Shown one piece after another: positions 1 through 11,346 of a stretch of DNA of 64,000 nucleotides. Under the pieces are notes generated by a model that worked only from the letters and a program-made list of their open reading frames with translations, was not told the DNA's origin and ran no database searches. Source of the stretch: Henckelia pumila. Taxonomy: Eukaryota; Streptophyta; Magnoliopsida; Lamiales; Gesneriaceae. Position 1 is the first letter of the stretch, and every line of letters begins with the position of its first letter. A program made the translations under genes and the position numbers. The stretch covers positions 2,480,001 to 2,544,000 of the forward strand of contig NW_027331831.1 in assembly GCF_033568475.1 (NCBI RefSeq), read 5' to 3'.

Positions 1-1620
1 CCGAGATAAGCAAGTCTTGAGTCAATGTTCAAGTTCCTTCGGTTATGCGGGCAGTTCATTACATTGTTGTAATTGATTATTTGTAATCTTGTACATGTAT
101 TCTAAATAATAATAATTATTATTATTTAGCAATGGATAACACATTACACTATGCACTCTTGCTAATCAACTTTCCAGCTATGATTGGTATCTACCATTGT
201 GGATAAAGAATACAAATATTTCAGAATTAATTAGCATTAAAATTGCCATTATTGATCAAGTGAGTCCCATGAACCCAACTTGAATCCCCATAGCCCTTTG
301 TTTTTATTCAAAAAGAAATTTGTATAAAATAATCTGCTATAAGTTTAATCATATAATTTGTAGATTTCCTTGAGATTTATTTGATTTTTTAAAATAAAAA
401 TACCAAAATACAGATCAGGAGTTGGTATAAAAAAAGCGCCCAACTTATCAGGGGATCGATTTAATAATAATTAATTTGTGCTATGTACGGAAAAATAAAT
501 TAATAATTGTTTTCGGATGGCTAAGGTTTAAAAGTTTGAAATAAATTAAAACATAAGCGTAATTAATTCTTTTATAATTTGCCTTTTTTAATTTTTTTTA
601 ATTTTGGTAATAACATCAGTCTTAAAGCAACCAATTTGACAAATTGTATATAATTTTTTTCAATAAATTATGACGTGATGTCGAAAAATTATGTGATGTC
701 GGTCACTGATGATGTGTACATGTAATCGATGTCACATCAACACTCACGTGAAAAAAAACTAAAAAAAGAAAGAAAGAAGTGAACATTAGCGAATTGTGGT
801 CTACAAATTGACCAATAACATGACAAAAAAAGGAAAAACGTTTGATTAATTACCTATCCAAAATGTAATTCCTCTAAACAAAAAATATAAATATAAATTA
901 TTACAAAAAATAAAAATATTAAGCTAAGGTAGTGTTTTAGAGAGTTTTTAAAAATCACTTCTCAGCTTTTCCTTCACAAAATTTCATAAAATTTCAAAAT
1001 TATGTGATGTAAAAGTTGAGAAGTTCTTTTTAGAAGCTCTCTCAAGCACTACCAAATTATTGTCACTGTTGGGGTAACCTTATAACATATTTGTCTTCTA
1101 ATCAACCACCCAATCTCATCCATATATTTGATATATATAAGTATATACTTTTTTTTTTTAAAAAAAAAGAGCCCTAAATTTTAAGGTTGGATACGTACGC
1201 GTGTGTGTTGATAGCAAACAAACACCAACTCACCAAGTTTTGTACATCTCGTGCAGCATGCATGTGATTGATCGTGATGACATCTAAATTATATATTATT
1301 TTAATTGTCTTAAACAATGCATGATTCCCTCTTATGAGGATGCAATAACAACTAATGGTCGAAGAATTAATAATTTATATGTATGAACTTTTATTTTGTT
1401 ATTGAATACACTAATTAATCAGTAACATGTGATCAGGTAAACTTATTAAAGTATATATCATGAATTCATGATCAACGTAGTACTTTTTGTAAAGTCATTC
1501 GAGAAGGCTCGAAATAAAAACCATTTAACCACATATAGAGTTTGCTCAGACTCAGAAATCTATGATTCTATGTCGGAATATAAGATCTTGTCCTTGATCA
1601 TATTTAGATCGAGGTCCACA
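1..1620. other. AT-rich intergenic DNA, no gene seen
   Basis: No credible coding exon is visible on either strand; the longest open frame is short and low in complexity. The stretch contains one small inverted-repeat element at 928-1053, annotated separately. At about 660-740 there is a cluster of 'gatgtc' and 'gatgtg' words like those in the centre of the foldback elements further right, so a decayed copy may lie there. Confidence 0.6.
928..1053. mobile_element. Small TIR element (MITE), GGTAGTG family, copy 1
   Basis: The 126-bp segment begins GGTAGTGTTTTAGAGAG and ends with the inverted counterpart CTCTCAAGCACTACC. The centre is an AT-rich imperfect palindrome with 'cacaaaatttcataaaattt'. 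Related copies occur at about 6956-7072 (bHLH intron 1), 26004-26125 and 28072-28157. No coding capacity. The GTAGTG ends and size suggest a non-autonomous hAT-like MITE, but I could not find a clean target duplication here. Confidence 0.6.
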
Positions 1621-1625
1621 CTTTT

Positions 1626-4439
1626 TGTAACATCCGGTATTTTAATACGTAAATTCGCATGTATAATTAAAAAATTTATTTAATTAATTTAAAATTTTAG
1701 ATTTATGGGTTAAATAATTATGTGAATTATCTGTGCTTATTTAAATGATTTTTTTTAAGTATTTAACCCATAAATAGAGATTTTCCTGATTTATGATATT
1801 GTATTATTTTATCGCGTTGACGAGACCGTGGACGGACGAGATGACAACTTTCTACCCAAATTATTTTATGAGTCTTTTAGAAGCCCGAAAATATTATTTT
1901 GAGTTTTATTCCCTCAAAATTATCAGTATTTAATTTTATATAATTTTAGAAGTCTATTTTTTTTACCCAAATTAAGCCAAAATAATGACTTTTAATTATC
2001 TTTAAAATTCCCTTAATATAATATTTCGGGATTTTTATGATTATTATGATATCTATTATTTTTTTTAAAGCCTAGATATATTTTTATTTATGTCATTATC
2101 TTGAAAGTTATTCCCTATCTACCCCAAGGCCCACCCTCACACGCTCAAATCACTTCTCCCTCACCCTAGCCATCTCCCTCACCTCTCCATTCTTTTCCAT
2201 CGACAGCAACATCAAGGAGGAAGCCATAGACCTTTATTTTTGAAGCTTTTTCGAAGGTTGCTCGTCGTAGTCGTCCGGAATCGTCTTCACGTTCTTCCAA
2301 TCTACTTTCTACGATTTAAAGGCATGTTTTTCTTCCCTTTTTAAGCACCATATCAGTACGTATTATGTAGGTGTTGTGTACGTGTTGAAATCCTCAAATA
2401 TTTTCAGATTTTAAATGGTATCGTTTGATGTTTGCACCTTGTTTATGTGTTTTGTCATCATCTCACATTTTTTTATTTAGCATGGGCGTGCATGGCTGCT
2501 CGGCCAAGATTCATGGGTGTCCTAGGGTCCCTAGACATGGGCTAGTTGATCGGTTAAGGTTGGAGAAGGGCTGGAACGAAGCAAATCGAATTCTGTCATG
2601 GGTGGCTCGCGCAGGTTTTGGGGCTGTGGGAGAATGCTTCGTTCTCCCTCCTCAGGCCATGGTTTAGAGTGAAGTTTGAAGGGTTAGAACCCCCTTGATG
2701 TTGGCTAAGATTGAGAAGTGGTTTCACAAAAAAATATGGTCGGAGTAGGGAGAACGATCGAATTTATGGCAGCCGCTCAGGGCTGGGTGCGAGCTGGGGG
2801 ACAGCCTGTTGCAAGGATTCGTTCTCCTTCCTCGGACCACGGTTTGGGCTGGTTCTTGGCTTGATGGAAACGTCTAGATGTGGGCTAGATCCTAGGTGTG
2901 GTTCTCCGGCCGGTGGGTGGTCGGAGCAGGGCGGCCGCCGGTATTCTTTGTAGCTGCTCGCGGCCGAGGGCTGTGCAAGAGGGGGAAACGGGTTTAGGGT
3001 TTCAGTGATGGGTCCGGGTCGGGTTGGTGGTCCGGGTCAAGTAAGTGGGTCTTGGTTATGTTAGTTGGGTACGGGTCCGGGTCCGGGTCAAGTTAGTTGG
3101 GCTCGGATATTTTATTTTTAAGTTAATTAATAAGTCTAAGTGTTTAATTGGGCTAATTAGTTTAATTAAATTAATGGGCTATATTAAATTTTTTTAGTGG
3201 GCTTAAATAATTAATTTAAGTTAGTCAACTAATTTTTATGGGCTTTAGAGCCCATGAAAATTATTGGACCAGTCTTTGGGCTTTTGGGCCATTGGGCCAG
3301 AATAGAGTGTTATTGGGCCAGGAAATTTTATTGGGCTTAGAAATGTGTTAATGGGCTTAAGTATGTTAATGGGCCAGTCTCAGTGTTAATGGGCCAGAAT
3401 TTAAGAAATTGGGCTTGAGTGTTAGGGCCAGCAGTTCAGTACAACCCATGAGAAATTGCATGTGTCCTGAATATATATTTAATTATTTTTATGCATGGAA
3501 GTTATTTTTAATATTTATACGTTAGTATGAAATTAAATTAAATATATATGAAGGGCACACATTTTATTTAAGTATATGCATTCATGAAATAATTTTTATG
3601 CATGATTTAATGTTTAAGGTTGAGCAAAAGAAAATAATTTTATGTTGGAAGTTGAAGTAATGTGACAATTTAAGGGGGATTCGTCCCCATATGTGAACTA
3701 TTGAAGGGCAGTTTACTGCCAATTTAAGAGGTGATTCGTCACCGCCATGTACGTTGGTTTACCACGCTGATCAGTATTTAATGTATGTATGGTTACACTA
3801 TGGATACGACCTTTCGATGTTAGAAAATACTTTGCTCAACAATGTTTATGTATTATTATGATATTCAAGTTTAATTTAAGTTTATGTTATGTTCATGATA
3901 TTTTTTAAGCATGCTAATTCATGTATATGTTATGTATTAGTATTAAAGTGATTTAAATTATTTTAAACCCTTGTTATGTTAGCATGTTGGGCCTCTAGGC
4001 TCACTACACTGATATGGTGTAGATGAGTACGTAGAGGAGGATGTAGTACCCACCGGCGGCGAGGACCTATGAGCGGACATGCAGTGACCCCGTGACCGTT
4101 TTCTGAGTCTATATGCATGTTTCGAATATTTTATCATGTTATACATTTTTATTTATTTTCAGTAATTGACACTATTGTATGTTTTTATTTAAATATTTTC
4201 AGTGCATGTAAACTTTAATTTATGTTGCTTTTGTCAGTATTTTATTAAATGCATGATTCAGATGTTTAATTTATAAAATATTAAAGTTTCGAATTGTTGC
4301 ATTATTTTATTCAAGTTATTTATTTTTAAAAACTACTTATTTTGTGCATATATGTATGGGCATGTATGTACATCTATTTTACTTAGTATTATTTAAAAAA
4401 AAAAAAAAATTTCCGCATTTAATAGTAGTAGATGTTTTA
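1626..4439 (+). mobile_element. Solo LTR of the element-A retrotransposon family, with 5-bp TSD
   Basis: The 2814-bp segment matches the 2806-bp LTRs at 36611-39416 and 39684-42489 along its whole length. It starts TGTAACATCCGG and ends at the position matching their ...GTTTCA terminus, here mutated to ...GTTTTA. It is flanked by CTTTT on both sides (1621-1625 and 4440-4444), a 5-bp target-site duplication. No primer-binding site, polypurine tract or internal region is present, so it is a solo LTR left by LTR-LTR recombination. It is clearly diverged from the 36-42 kb pair. Open frames at 2425-2953 lie in its GC-rich middle and are not genes. Confidence 0.9.
3675..3743 (+). repeat. Array of three short hairpins inside the solo LTR
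   Basis: Three 14-nt hairpins with 5-bp perfect stems and 4-nt loops: GGGGA-TTCG-TCCCC (3675-3688), GGCAG-TTTA-CTGCC (3707-3720) and GGTGA-TTCG-TCACC (3730-3743). The same LTR position in the other family members also holds hairpins, but with different stem sequences. Confidence 0.8.
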
Positions 4440-4444
4440 CTTTT

Positions 4445-4797
4445 TACATGTAAAAATAAATGTTTATCTTTAGATTTACCTTATGGCAAATACCCTAAGG
4501 TTAGTGTAAATTTTTTCGATCTATATACGTGAGACGTGTTGTCCAGGTTCATATTTGCATGAAATGTAATATTTTTTTGTGTCACAAAAATAACTCGTGA
4601 GAAGATTAGGTCTCATAGATTTTTGTCACACACACACATATATAACTTTGACCTTCACAGATTTATTATTATTATTAGAAAAAGCAATATATTTTAAAGG
4701 TCGAGTATATATAGCCGTTTTTGCCTAATGAATGCAGTAACACTTGAATCAAAATAAGCAGATATTCCTAATTTATTTCCCGTATAAATTGTCAATC

Positions 4798-4841
<44 letters not shown>

Positions 4842-5085
4842 GTTCCCAAACAATTGAAATTGGGTGGGGCTACCATTGAAATTAGGCGTCTCAACTGTTT
4901 GAAAATAAACTTTAATTATCTAGATGAATAACTACAATATTTTAAAATTTTATAAGTTTTTTTAAAGGTTGCTTGTCCACGTAACTATGACTTTTAATTA
5001 TTTCAGATTACTAGAATTAAATTCGTGATACTACCATCTATCAAGCTATATTTATATCTGTTCAAAACAAAACATATTTTGTTTT
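4445..5085. other. AT-rich intergenic DNA with an (AAT)n microsatellite
   Basis: No gene seen. An uninterrupted AAT trinucleotide run of about 14 units lies at 4800-4841. The rest is AT-rich unique-looking sequence with short homopolymer tracts. Confidence 0.7.
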
Positions 5086-5633
5086 GGGAAACTTTCATTT
5101 TTGGTCAAGCGATTGCAAATTTTCCCCTTTTTGTCAATATTTTAACAATGAATTTTCATTTTCAACCATTTAACTTGCATTGTGGTCCTTTAATTTTTTT
5201 TATTTTGCCATTTATGGTCTTTTTTGACCGAAAAACACAATTGTGGTCCTTTAAATTTTTTTTTCCATTGTGGTCATTTAATTAATTTATTTTTTTTTCA
5301 TTTATGGTCTTCTTTTGATCATGCTATGATGAATATTAATTAGTTTTAGTCATGTTAAGTTTATTTTTTTTCCCACTTCTGGTCCTATTTTTATTGGAGT
5401 CAATCTGTCTTTCGGTCAAAAAAAGACCATAAATGGCAAAGAAAATAAAAATAAAGGACCACAATGAAAAATATATACAAGTTACATGATTGAAAATTAA
5501 AATTAAAAATAACAGGCTACAATTGAAAAAAAAAACATGCAAAATTAGTTTATTAAAATTGCAAATTCATTGCATGCCGGACTAGTAATAATAAAAAATG
5601 GTGCAAATCACATGACCAAAATATGATTTTCCC
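5086..5633. mobile_element. Foldback (long-TIR) element, 548 bp
   Basis: The segment is a long imperfect palindrome. Its left arm carries 'ttgccatttatggtc' and 'gaccgaaa', and its right arm carries their reverse complements. It begins GGGAAAC and ends TTTTCCC, like the elements at 10786, 15557 and 18787, which carry 9-bp target duplications. The flanking 9-mers here (5077-5085 and 5634-5642) agree at about 7 of 9 positions. It has no coding capacity. A Mutator-type non-autonomous element is the best guess. Confidence 0.65.
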
Positions 5634-6229
5634 TTTTGTAATTTGTACACGTTGCACTTGAAATTACATATATATCATTAATGTATTTTGGAAATATTTT
5701 TTTCAAATCAAGTGGAAAGATAAATTTGTAATTTCATGTGTAATGTGTAACCCAATTTGTAACTACATGTAACATTTTCCTAATTAAATACACCACTCGT
5801 ATAAGATTGTTATCTACAAATATCTTTTTAAACAAAACTCAACGTTTTTTTTTTTTTTGAAAAGAACAAAACTCAACGTTACCTAACTTTGATTTTTCAA
5901 AATTTTAAAGTACTGAGAAATAATCTTTTAATTTATCCAAAATAAAAGGCAACAATATATGCATGACATATTTTGCAAGTATATATATTCAGACATGCAT
6001 AGAGCGTGTATACTTATAATAAACCCTAAATTAAGTTAAAGAATGGGACGTGGGGTCACTTGTTGTATGCGCTCGTCTTGTTTAATGAAAGATATTATTC
6101 CATAATATAGAGAGAGAGCCATGGAAGATCTCACACCTCAACCACCATATCTTCTTCTTCATTTCATATCCAAGAAATACAATCAACTTAGCTAGCTTTG
6201 ATCAGGATCTTGGATTAATTAAATTAAAG
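5634..6229 (+). promoter_or_regulatory. bHLH upstream region and leader
   Basis: A TATA-like 'ataatatagag' at about 6100 would place transcription start in the CT-rich stretch around 6130-6160. A 24-codon open frame with strong context (gccATGG) starts at 6121 and ends at 6195, 34 bp before the bHLH start. It acts as an upstream ORF only if transcription begins before 6121. No other motif stands out. Confidence 0.45.
6121..6195 (+). CDS. Possible upstream ORF, 24 aa
   Basis: ATG in the context gccATGG, then 24 codons and TAG, ending 34 bp before the bHLH start. The peptide is proline/leucine-rich (it contains PQPPYLLLHF). It matters only if it is in the transcript; the nearest TATA-like sequence is so close that the start may lie outside the mRNA. 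Confidence 0.3.
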   Translation: MEDLTPQPPYLLLHFISKKYNQLS

Positions 6230-8299
6230 ATGTTTGATTTACGATCAGGGGATGAGCTGTCCTTTCTAATCAACTCAATTTCTCAACAAGAAGATAAATT
6301 ATCATTCGATGATTTGATTTCGGATCAAGCTTCTCTTGGATGCAACATAAATCCCGCCGCCGCCACCTCCAGCACCACCATCACCACCCAAAAACAAAGG
6401 TTCATAGAGTTTGGGTTTCAAGAAACCAAAACAGAGAACAAAAATGAACTCGATGTTAGGAAAAACGATCGTAGAGATCTTGAAAGGCGAAGAAGGCACG
6501 AGATGGCTGATCTTTATTCATCCCTACGAACCCTTCTTCCTTCCGAATTCATCAAGGTAAAAAAAAATCTAGCTTAAGATCTCAATTTATATCCCGTTTT
6601 TTCCAATAATTGGCAAGCATTTTCTCTAAAGTTGACTTTGTTTTAGCTCTCTTGGGAGGCTACATATGTTTTTTTTTCTTCTCAAAACCAGAAACCCTAG
6701 TCTTTATAATATATATACATATAGAAGTGATGAAACCTTCTAATTCTCAATGAGCACTGTTTCTAGTTTTTAGTTGTACTCACCAAATCTTTTGCTGCAG
6801 TATTTGTTACATCTTTTAACTATACATGAGTTGATATTCATCCTGCGTGCAAATTCAGTCAAATATGATACATGTGGCTAATACATATATCATGCATCAT
6901 TAATATGTAAAATGATGGAGATGCAGAAGATCTATAACGGGTGTGAATATATTATGGTAGTGTTTGAGAGAACTTTTATGAAGAATTTCTCGTTTTTTCC
7001 TTAACAAAATTTTGAAATTTTGCGAAATTTTGTGAATAAAAAGCTCAGAAGTGCTTCCTAGAAACTTTTCCAATTTGATAGAACATGAGCAATTGTTTTC
7101 AGGGGAAACGTTCGATATCCGACCACATGCACGAGGCAGTAAATTACATACAGCATAAGAGAAAGCATATCCAAGGCCTGAAAATAAGACGAGACCAGCT
7201 TATAATGGGACCGCGGCCTGATATATCAGAGGATTCGAAGCATTCGGTCATGGTGAATATTGCTGAAACGAGAGGGGTCGAGATCCTGATCAGCACTTGC
7301 TTGAAAAATCGCGGGCTTCGAATTTCAAAGGTGTTTGTAGAACTAATGGAAAGGGGGCTCGATGTGGTTTCTTGGGTCAACACAAAAGCCAATGGAGAGT
7401 TCTTTCACAAAATTCATGCAGAGGTACTGATCATGAGTTAAAAATCATTAAGAATTGAAGTATGTGTTATGCGAGAATTAGGTTGAGCTTGGATGAAAGG
7501 ATTTCAAATATACTCAAATGTATTTTATGGTTAACAATAAACAATAAATCAAATTATAAATCTATACACTACTTATTTACATATAAAGTAGAATATATTT
7601 CAAATGACATTATTATTAGATGGGCTTGAAATTTATCCCAATATAATTAACATAAAATACTACGTAAACATGAAATTTAGGGTTTTGTCTATCCTCCTTT
7701 TCTTTCTCAGTCAAATTACTTTTATTAAATAACACCGCAGTCAAATTATATGCCAAGATCATGCAAATATTTTGATGGAATATATAGTTGTTCTTCTTTT
7801 CGAAACTTCAACAAGATTTCATTTCTGACATTGGTAATCATACAGTCAACTTAAGTTGTTTTCCTCGAAAATTTACTTTGAATATTATTGCTGGCCATTT
7901 CAGTTTTTTCCTAAAAATTTTAATTACCCCTGATCATGTATATATATATAGGATAATTGATTGAATTCAAAAAGATAATTAGCTAGCTAGTTTAATGATA
8001 AATGATAATTACCCCTGATTGATAAATGATCATTTCAGTTTGAGTGTTTTTATTACCCATGCATTTTCTTGTATAGTACTGTTATCTCATACACACACAC
8101 ACACATATATATATAAAGGATTTCTTTCAGTAGCTCATGAGCTCTTTTCTGGTGATGGGGCGCTGGTTGGTGTTACCTACGGTTTTTTCATTCATGTCTT
8201 TCAGTTCATCTAATGTTCATATACTTGCAGTCGAGCCATGCGACATGCATCGATCCATCCGTTTTGCAAGAAAGACTGATATATGTTATAAACAACTAG
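6230..8299 (+). CDS. bHLH transcription factor, bHLH36/118/126-like (3 exons)
   Basis: Exons 6230-6556, 7103-7423 and 8231-8299, all joined in phase 0 at GT-AG sites, give 238 aa. A basic helix-loop-helix occupies residues about 78-140: basic stretch DRRDLERRRRHEM, helix 1 ADLYSSLRTLLP, then a loop with GKRS at the exon 1/2 junction, and helix 2 with DHMHEAVNYI. The C-terminal half has the ACT-like beta-alpha pattern usual in this plant subgroup. Family members are nuclear dimeric regulators that bind E-box-type DNA. The DNA-contacting Glu and the Arg cluster are present, but the usual His of the H-x3-E motif is Arg. The last exon (ATCIDPSVLQERL... to TAG) is too short for an ORF scan; I placed it by splice sites and family resemblance. 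Intron 1 holds a small MITE. Target genes cannot be inferred. Confidence 0.9.
6956..7072. mobile_element. GGTAGTG-family MITE, copy 2, in bHLH intron 1
   Basis: Begins GGTAGTGTTTGAGAGA and contains the same AT-rich 'aaaattttgaaattttgcgaaatttt' palindrome as the copy at 928. The right end is degraded. It sits about 30 bp before the exon 2 acceptor, so it may supply part of the branch-point/polypyrimidine region. Confidence 0.5.
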
Positions 8300-9330
8300 T
8301 TTGGCAAGAATTACTTCAGTGGATGGTAGGCCAAGCTTGCTAGGATGGATTGTTGAGCCGCTATGAAATGCGCCAAGATGACACCATGCGGTCGTTCAAT
8401 TTAATATATCGTTTTTCATATGATTCGTTACCTTGCAGTTTTCTCTTAGATTCATCAGACAAAGTAGCCAACTTGTTAGGATATTGATCCATTCATGTGT
8501 GTAATTAATCTTGTTCACTTTATTCACATTTGCATGTTTTAGGCTTGTTCCTCTTCACATGCATTTTCTTCATGTTAATTTGCAGTTAACACGTTCATAT
8601 TTCACTGGATACATGATGTGTATATATAACGATCAGATTTGACAACAGTTTTTGAAATAGTTAGCTGGCGTGATTTCTTACTTTTCATAGTTGAACCACC
8701 GGTTAATGTCTCCACGCTCCAGTCGTTTCATTACTGGACGTGAGAAGGGTGCGTTAGTGTGTTAATTGTATCTCACATCCATTCAGTAAATATCTTGAGA
8801 GCTCTTAATATAAACAATGACAACCCTCAACTCTCGAGCTAAGTTTTGGGTTAGAGTTAAGTCAAAGACTCATTTCTTTAACACCTCCGGAGCCAAACCT
8901 CGGCTACGTGAATTCCTTCCTCAAAAATACGCTGCAGCTATTGCGATATCCCCGGGGTTCCCAAGTGAATCTTGCATCTACATTTAATAGTTTTACTTCA
9001 CGTACATAAAGAAGTGGATCATTAGAGGTCGGACAAGTTGAATAAAATGTTTTATGTTCTGACAGCATTGATGAGCTTTATTTGGGTAATTAATGTGTGC
9101 TTAATAATTAAGAATCTTTTAGAATGATTGACCAAATTTCTGATAAATTCGATTTCTGTTTTCTTTGATAATTTTTTTCCCTCTTTTGAGGCGTTAATTT
9201 AATATTATTTTTCAAAAGCCTGCTTGATCTTGAGCAAATGAAGTTTATTGGGAGAAAATATAACTGTAAGAGATAATTAGATAAGTCCAGCATTTTAATT
9301 AATTAAAGCTTGCGAGCGGGCCATATATCA
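8300..9330. other. bHLH downstream region; probable LTR relic at about 8730-8960
   Basis: No coding exon. The stretch around 8760-8960 ('taaatatcttgagagctc', 'gttttgggttagagttaagtc', 'caaagactc') resembles the end region of a widespread class of small plant LTR elements. I see no second LTR or primer-binding site, so I call it only a probable degraded relic. Confidence 0.4.
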
Positions 9331-10487
9331 CCAATCAGGAGCGGAGCCGGTATTTTGATTCAGTGTAGGTAATGATATAATATAATTAATAAAGCAAAAA
9401 ATATATATATAAATTTTTCAAATCATAAAACATCATAAAATAATTATCTTACAAATTTTCTTTTCGAGTCTTCATATTTTGAAACATTTTCGACGTATGA
9501 TGCTTACAAATTTTTTCCCTAAATAAATATATAATATATATTATCAAAGCACATATAACCCAAAAAAAAAATACCATTTTTAACAATCTTTCGGCCTCTA
9601 CATTCAAGACGAAGGAAACGTACCCGGAAACTAAAAAATCAAACAAATTTGGACCTAGCTATAAACAAAATTAATTCATAGCAATATTTAATTCAAAATT
9701 CAATTTGAAATCTAATATCTTATCGTAAACAAAATTACTTGTCTACATCAATTTTTACATACCTAAGTAAGAAGTCCAATCTAGATTAAATTAGAAAAAG
9801 TGATAATGGGCATGGTGATCAGAATGGCAATTAACCAGCAAAAAGGTTTTGAATTTGAAGTTTTGAACGTGATTTGTCAATTGTGTGATTCAATTCAACA
9901 ATGAATTGTGCAGACCCAATTAAAGAAAGTAATATGAGTCATGAGCCAAAGTACGTATATCAAGTTACAAAAGCTTTTAAAAATAAAAAAATAAAAAAAT
10001 AGAACGAGTACTGATCTTTTTTTTTTTTGGTTGCCCACACTGGGCACGAATAAGTTCCGCACATGTCACCAATCCATTATCCATCATTGTCATTTTATAT
10101 GTTTATTTTATTTATACATTATGTATGATTTATATATTATGTATTGTTGTTCGAGCACTATATACATTTTTTTAAACTCGATTTAATTTATCTAAATGAA
10201 TCTTTGCCTTTGAAGTTAACTAATCGATCCAATTTTTTGTAATGACATAATAGTATAAAAGGGATAGAAAATTTTAGATGCATTTTTTTGAAAGATTATT
10301 TTAATTATACAATATGTATTGATGACAAAAAAAATTTTAATTACAAAAAATTTATAAATATATAAATTTCAACTATGCATATTGCTTAAATATTAAATAG
10401 AGTTCACTAGCTACTAGCTAGCCTACTAGTATTACTATAGGTTATGATAAATGTTGTAATAAGAATAATGAGCTGTTATATAAAAAT
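9331..10487. other. AT-rich intergenic DNA, possible hAT fragment
   Basis: No gene. CAGGAGCGGAGCCGG at 9336-9350 resembles the CAGGGGCGG terminus of the hAT-like element at 12458, but no matching opposite terminus or target duplication was found. The rest is AT-rich with poly-A/T tracts. Confidence 0.4.
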
Positions 10488-11141
10488 GAATTTTTTTTTG
10501 TCAATTAACTTGTATATTTTTTGGTTTTGATACATTAACTTTTTAAAGTTTAATTAATTTTAATTTGGTATATTAAGTTTTAATTTTTGGTGATTTTAGT
10601 TCAATTGATGACATGAGAGTTTGACACATCATCATTTTTCGATGTCACGTCAATATTTTTCGATGTCATGTCAGCGTTTCTCAATGTCACGTCAACAGTT
10701 GGACCAAAAAAATCGAAAACTAAAAGTTAATGTAGGGTGTACCAAAACCAAACTTGGAAAAGTTAATGAACAAAAACAAAAAAAAGGGAAAATTGCAAAT
10801 TTAGTCCGATATGTTTGTCACTTTGCGATTTTGGTCCTTTATGTTTTCACATTTCAGTTTTAGTCCTGCATGTTTTGATTTTTGGCAGTTTCGGTCCTTT
10901 TTATTCGAAAATGCTTACGTGGCACTGTAAACGCCAGCTCCACATCAACACTGAATTGGTGCCACGTCAGCGCCACGTCGGAAAAAGGACTAAAATTGCC
11001 AAAAAAATAAAGATAGCGGACTAAAACTGAAATCTGAAAATATAAAGGACTGAAATCGCAAAGTGACAAACATACAGGACCAAAAAATTAATTTTTCCCA
11101 AAAAAAATATACAAGTTAATGAATCAAAAAAATTATTTCCC
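10488..11141. mobile_element. Foldback element family II, interrupted by a family I element
   Basis: The outer arms (10488-10785 and 11108-11141) belong to the same family as 18787-19086. They read as imperfect inverted copies around 'acttgtatattttttggttttgat' and 'gttggaccaaaaa', with a GATGTCACGTCA-rich centre. The right arm is split by a 313-bp family I element at 10786-11098. Removing the insert and one target copy restores the continuous arm seen in the uninterrupted relatives. Confidence 0.75.
10786..11098. mobile_element. Foldback element family I, copy 1 (313 bp, 9-bp TSD)
   Basis: Termini GGGAAAATTG and ATTTTTCC. The arms carry 'gtttgtcactttgcgatttt' and its reverse complement 'aaatcgcaaagtgacaaac'. 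The length equals that of the copy at 15557. It is flanked by CAAAAAAAA at 10777-10785 and 11099-11107, a 9-bp target duplication, although low in complexity. It has no coding capacity. A 9-bp duplication points to mobilisation by a Mutator-type transposase. Confidence 0.75.
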
Positions 11142-11256
11142 CTATATATATAAAAAAAAATTGACTAGAATTAATTGACTTTGTGGGAGTTTTTCGTATT
11201 TACTTTTATTTTTCTTTTTTTACGATTTTTTTAGCTATCGGTTTCATGAACTAGAC

Positions 11257-11257
<1 letters not shown>

Positions 11258-11346
<89 letters not shown>
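11258..11346. repeat. (TTA)n microsatellite
   Basis: Almost uninterrupted TTA trinucleotide run, about 29 units. Confidence 0.97.

Noticed and set aside
2425-2953. Two 80-codon frames in GC-rich sequence
   Set aside because: They lie inside the solo LTR; the matching part of the other LTRs does not conserve them as protein.
5208-5217. Perfect CArG-box word CCATTTATGG
   Set aside because: Part of the foldback element arms, 15 kb from the MADS gene; no evidence of function.
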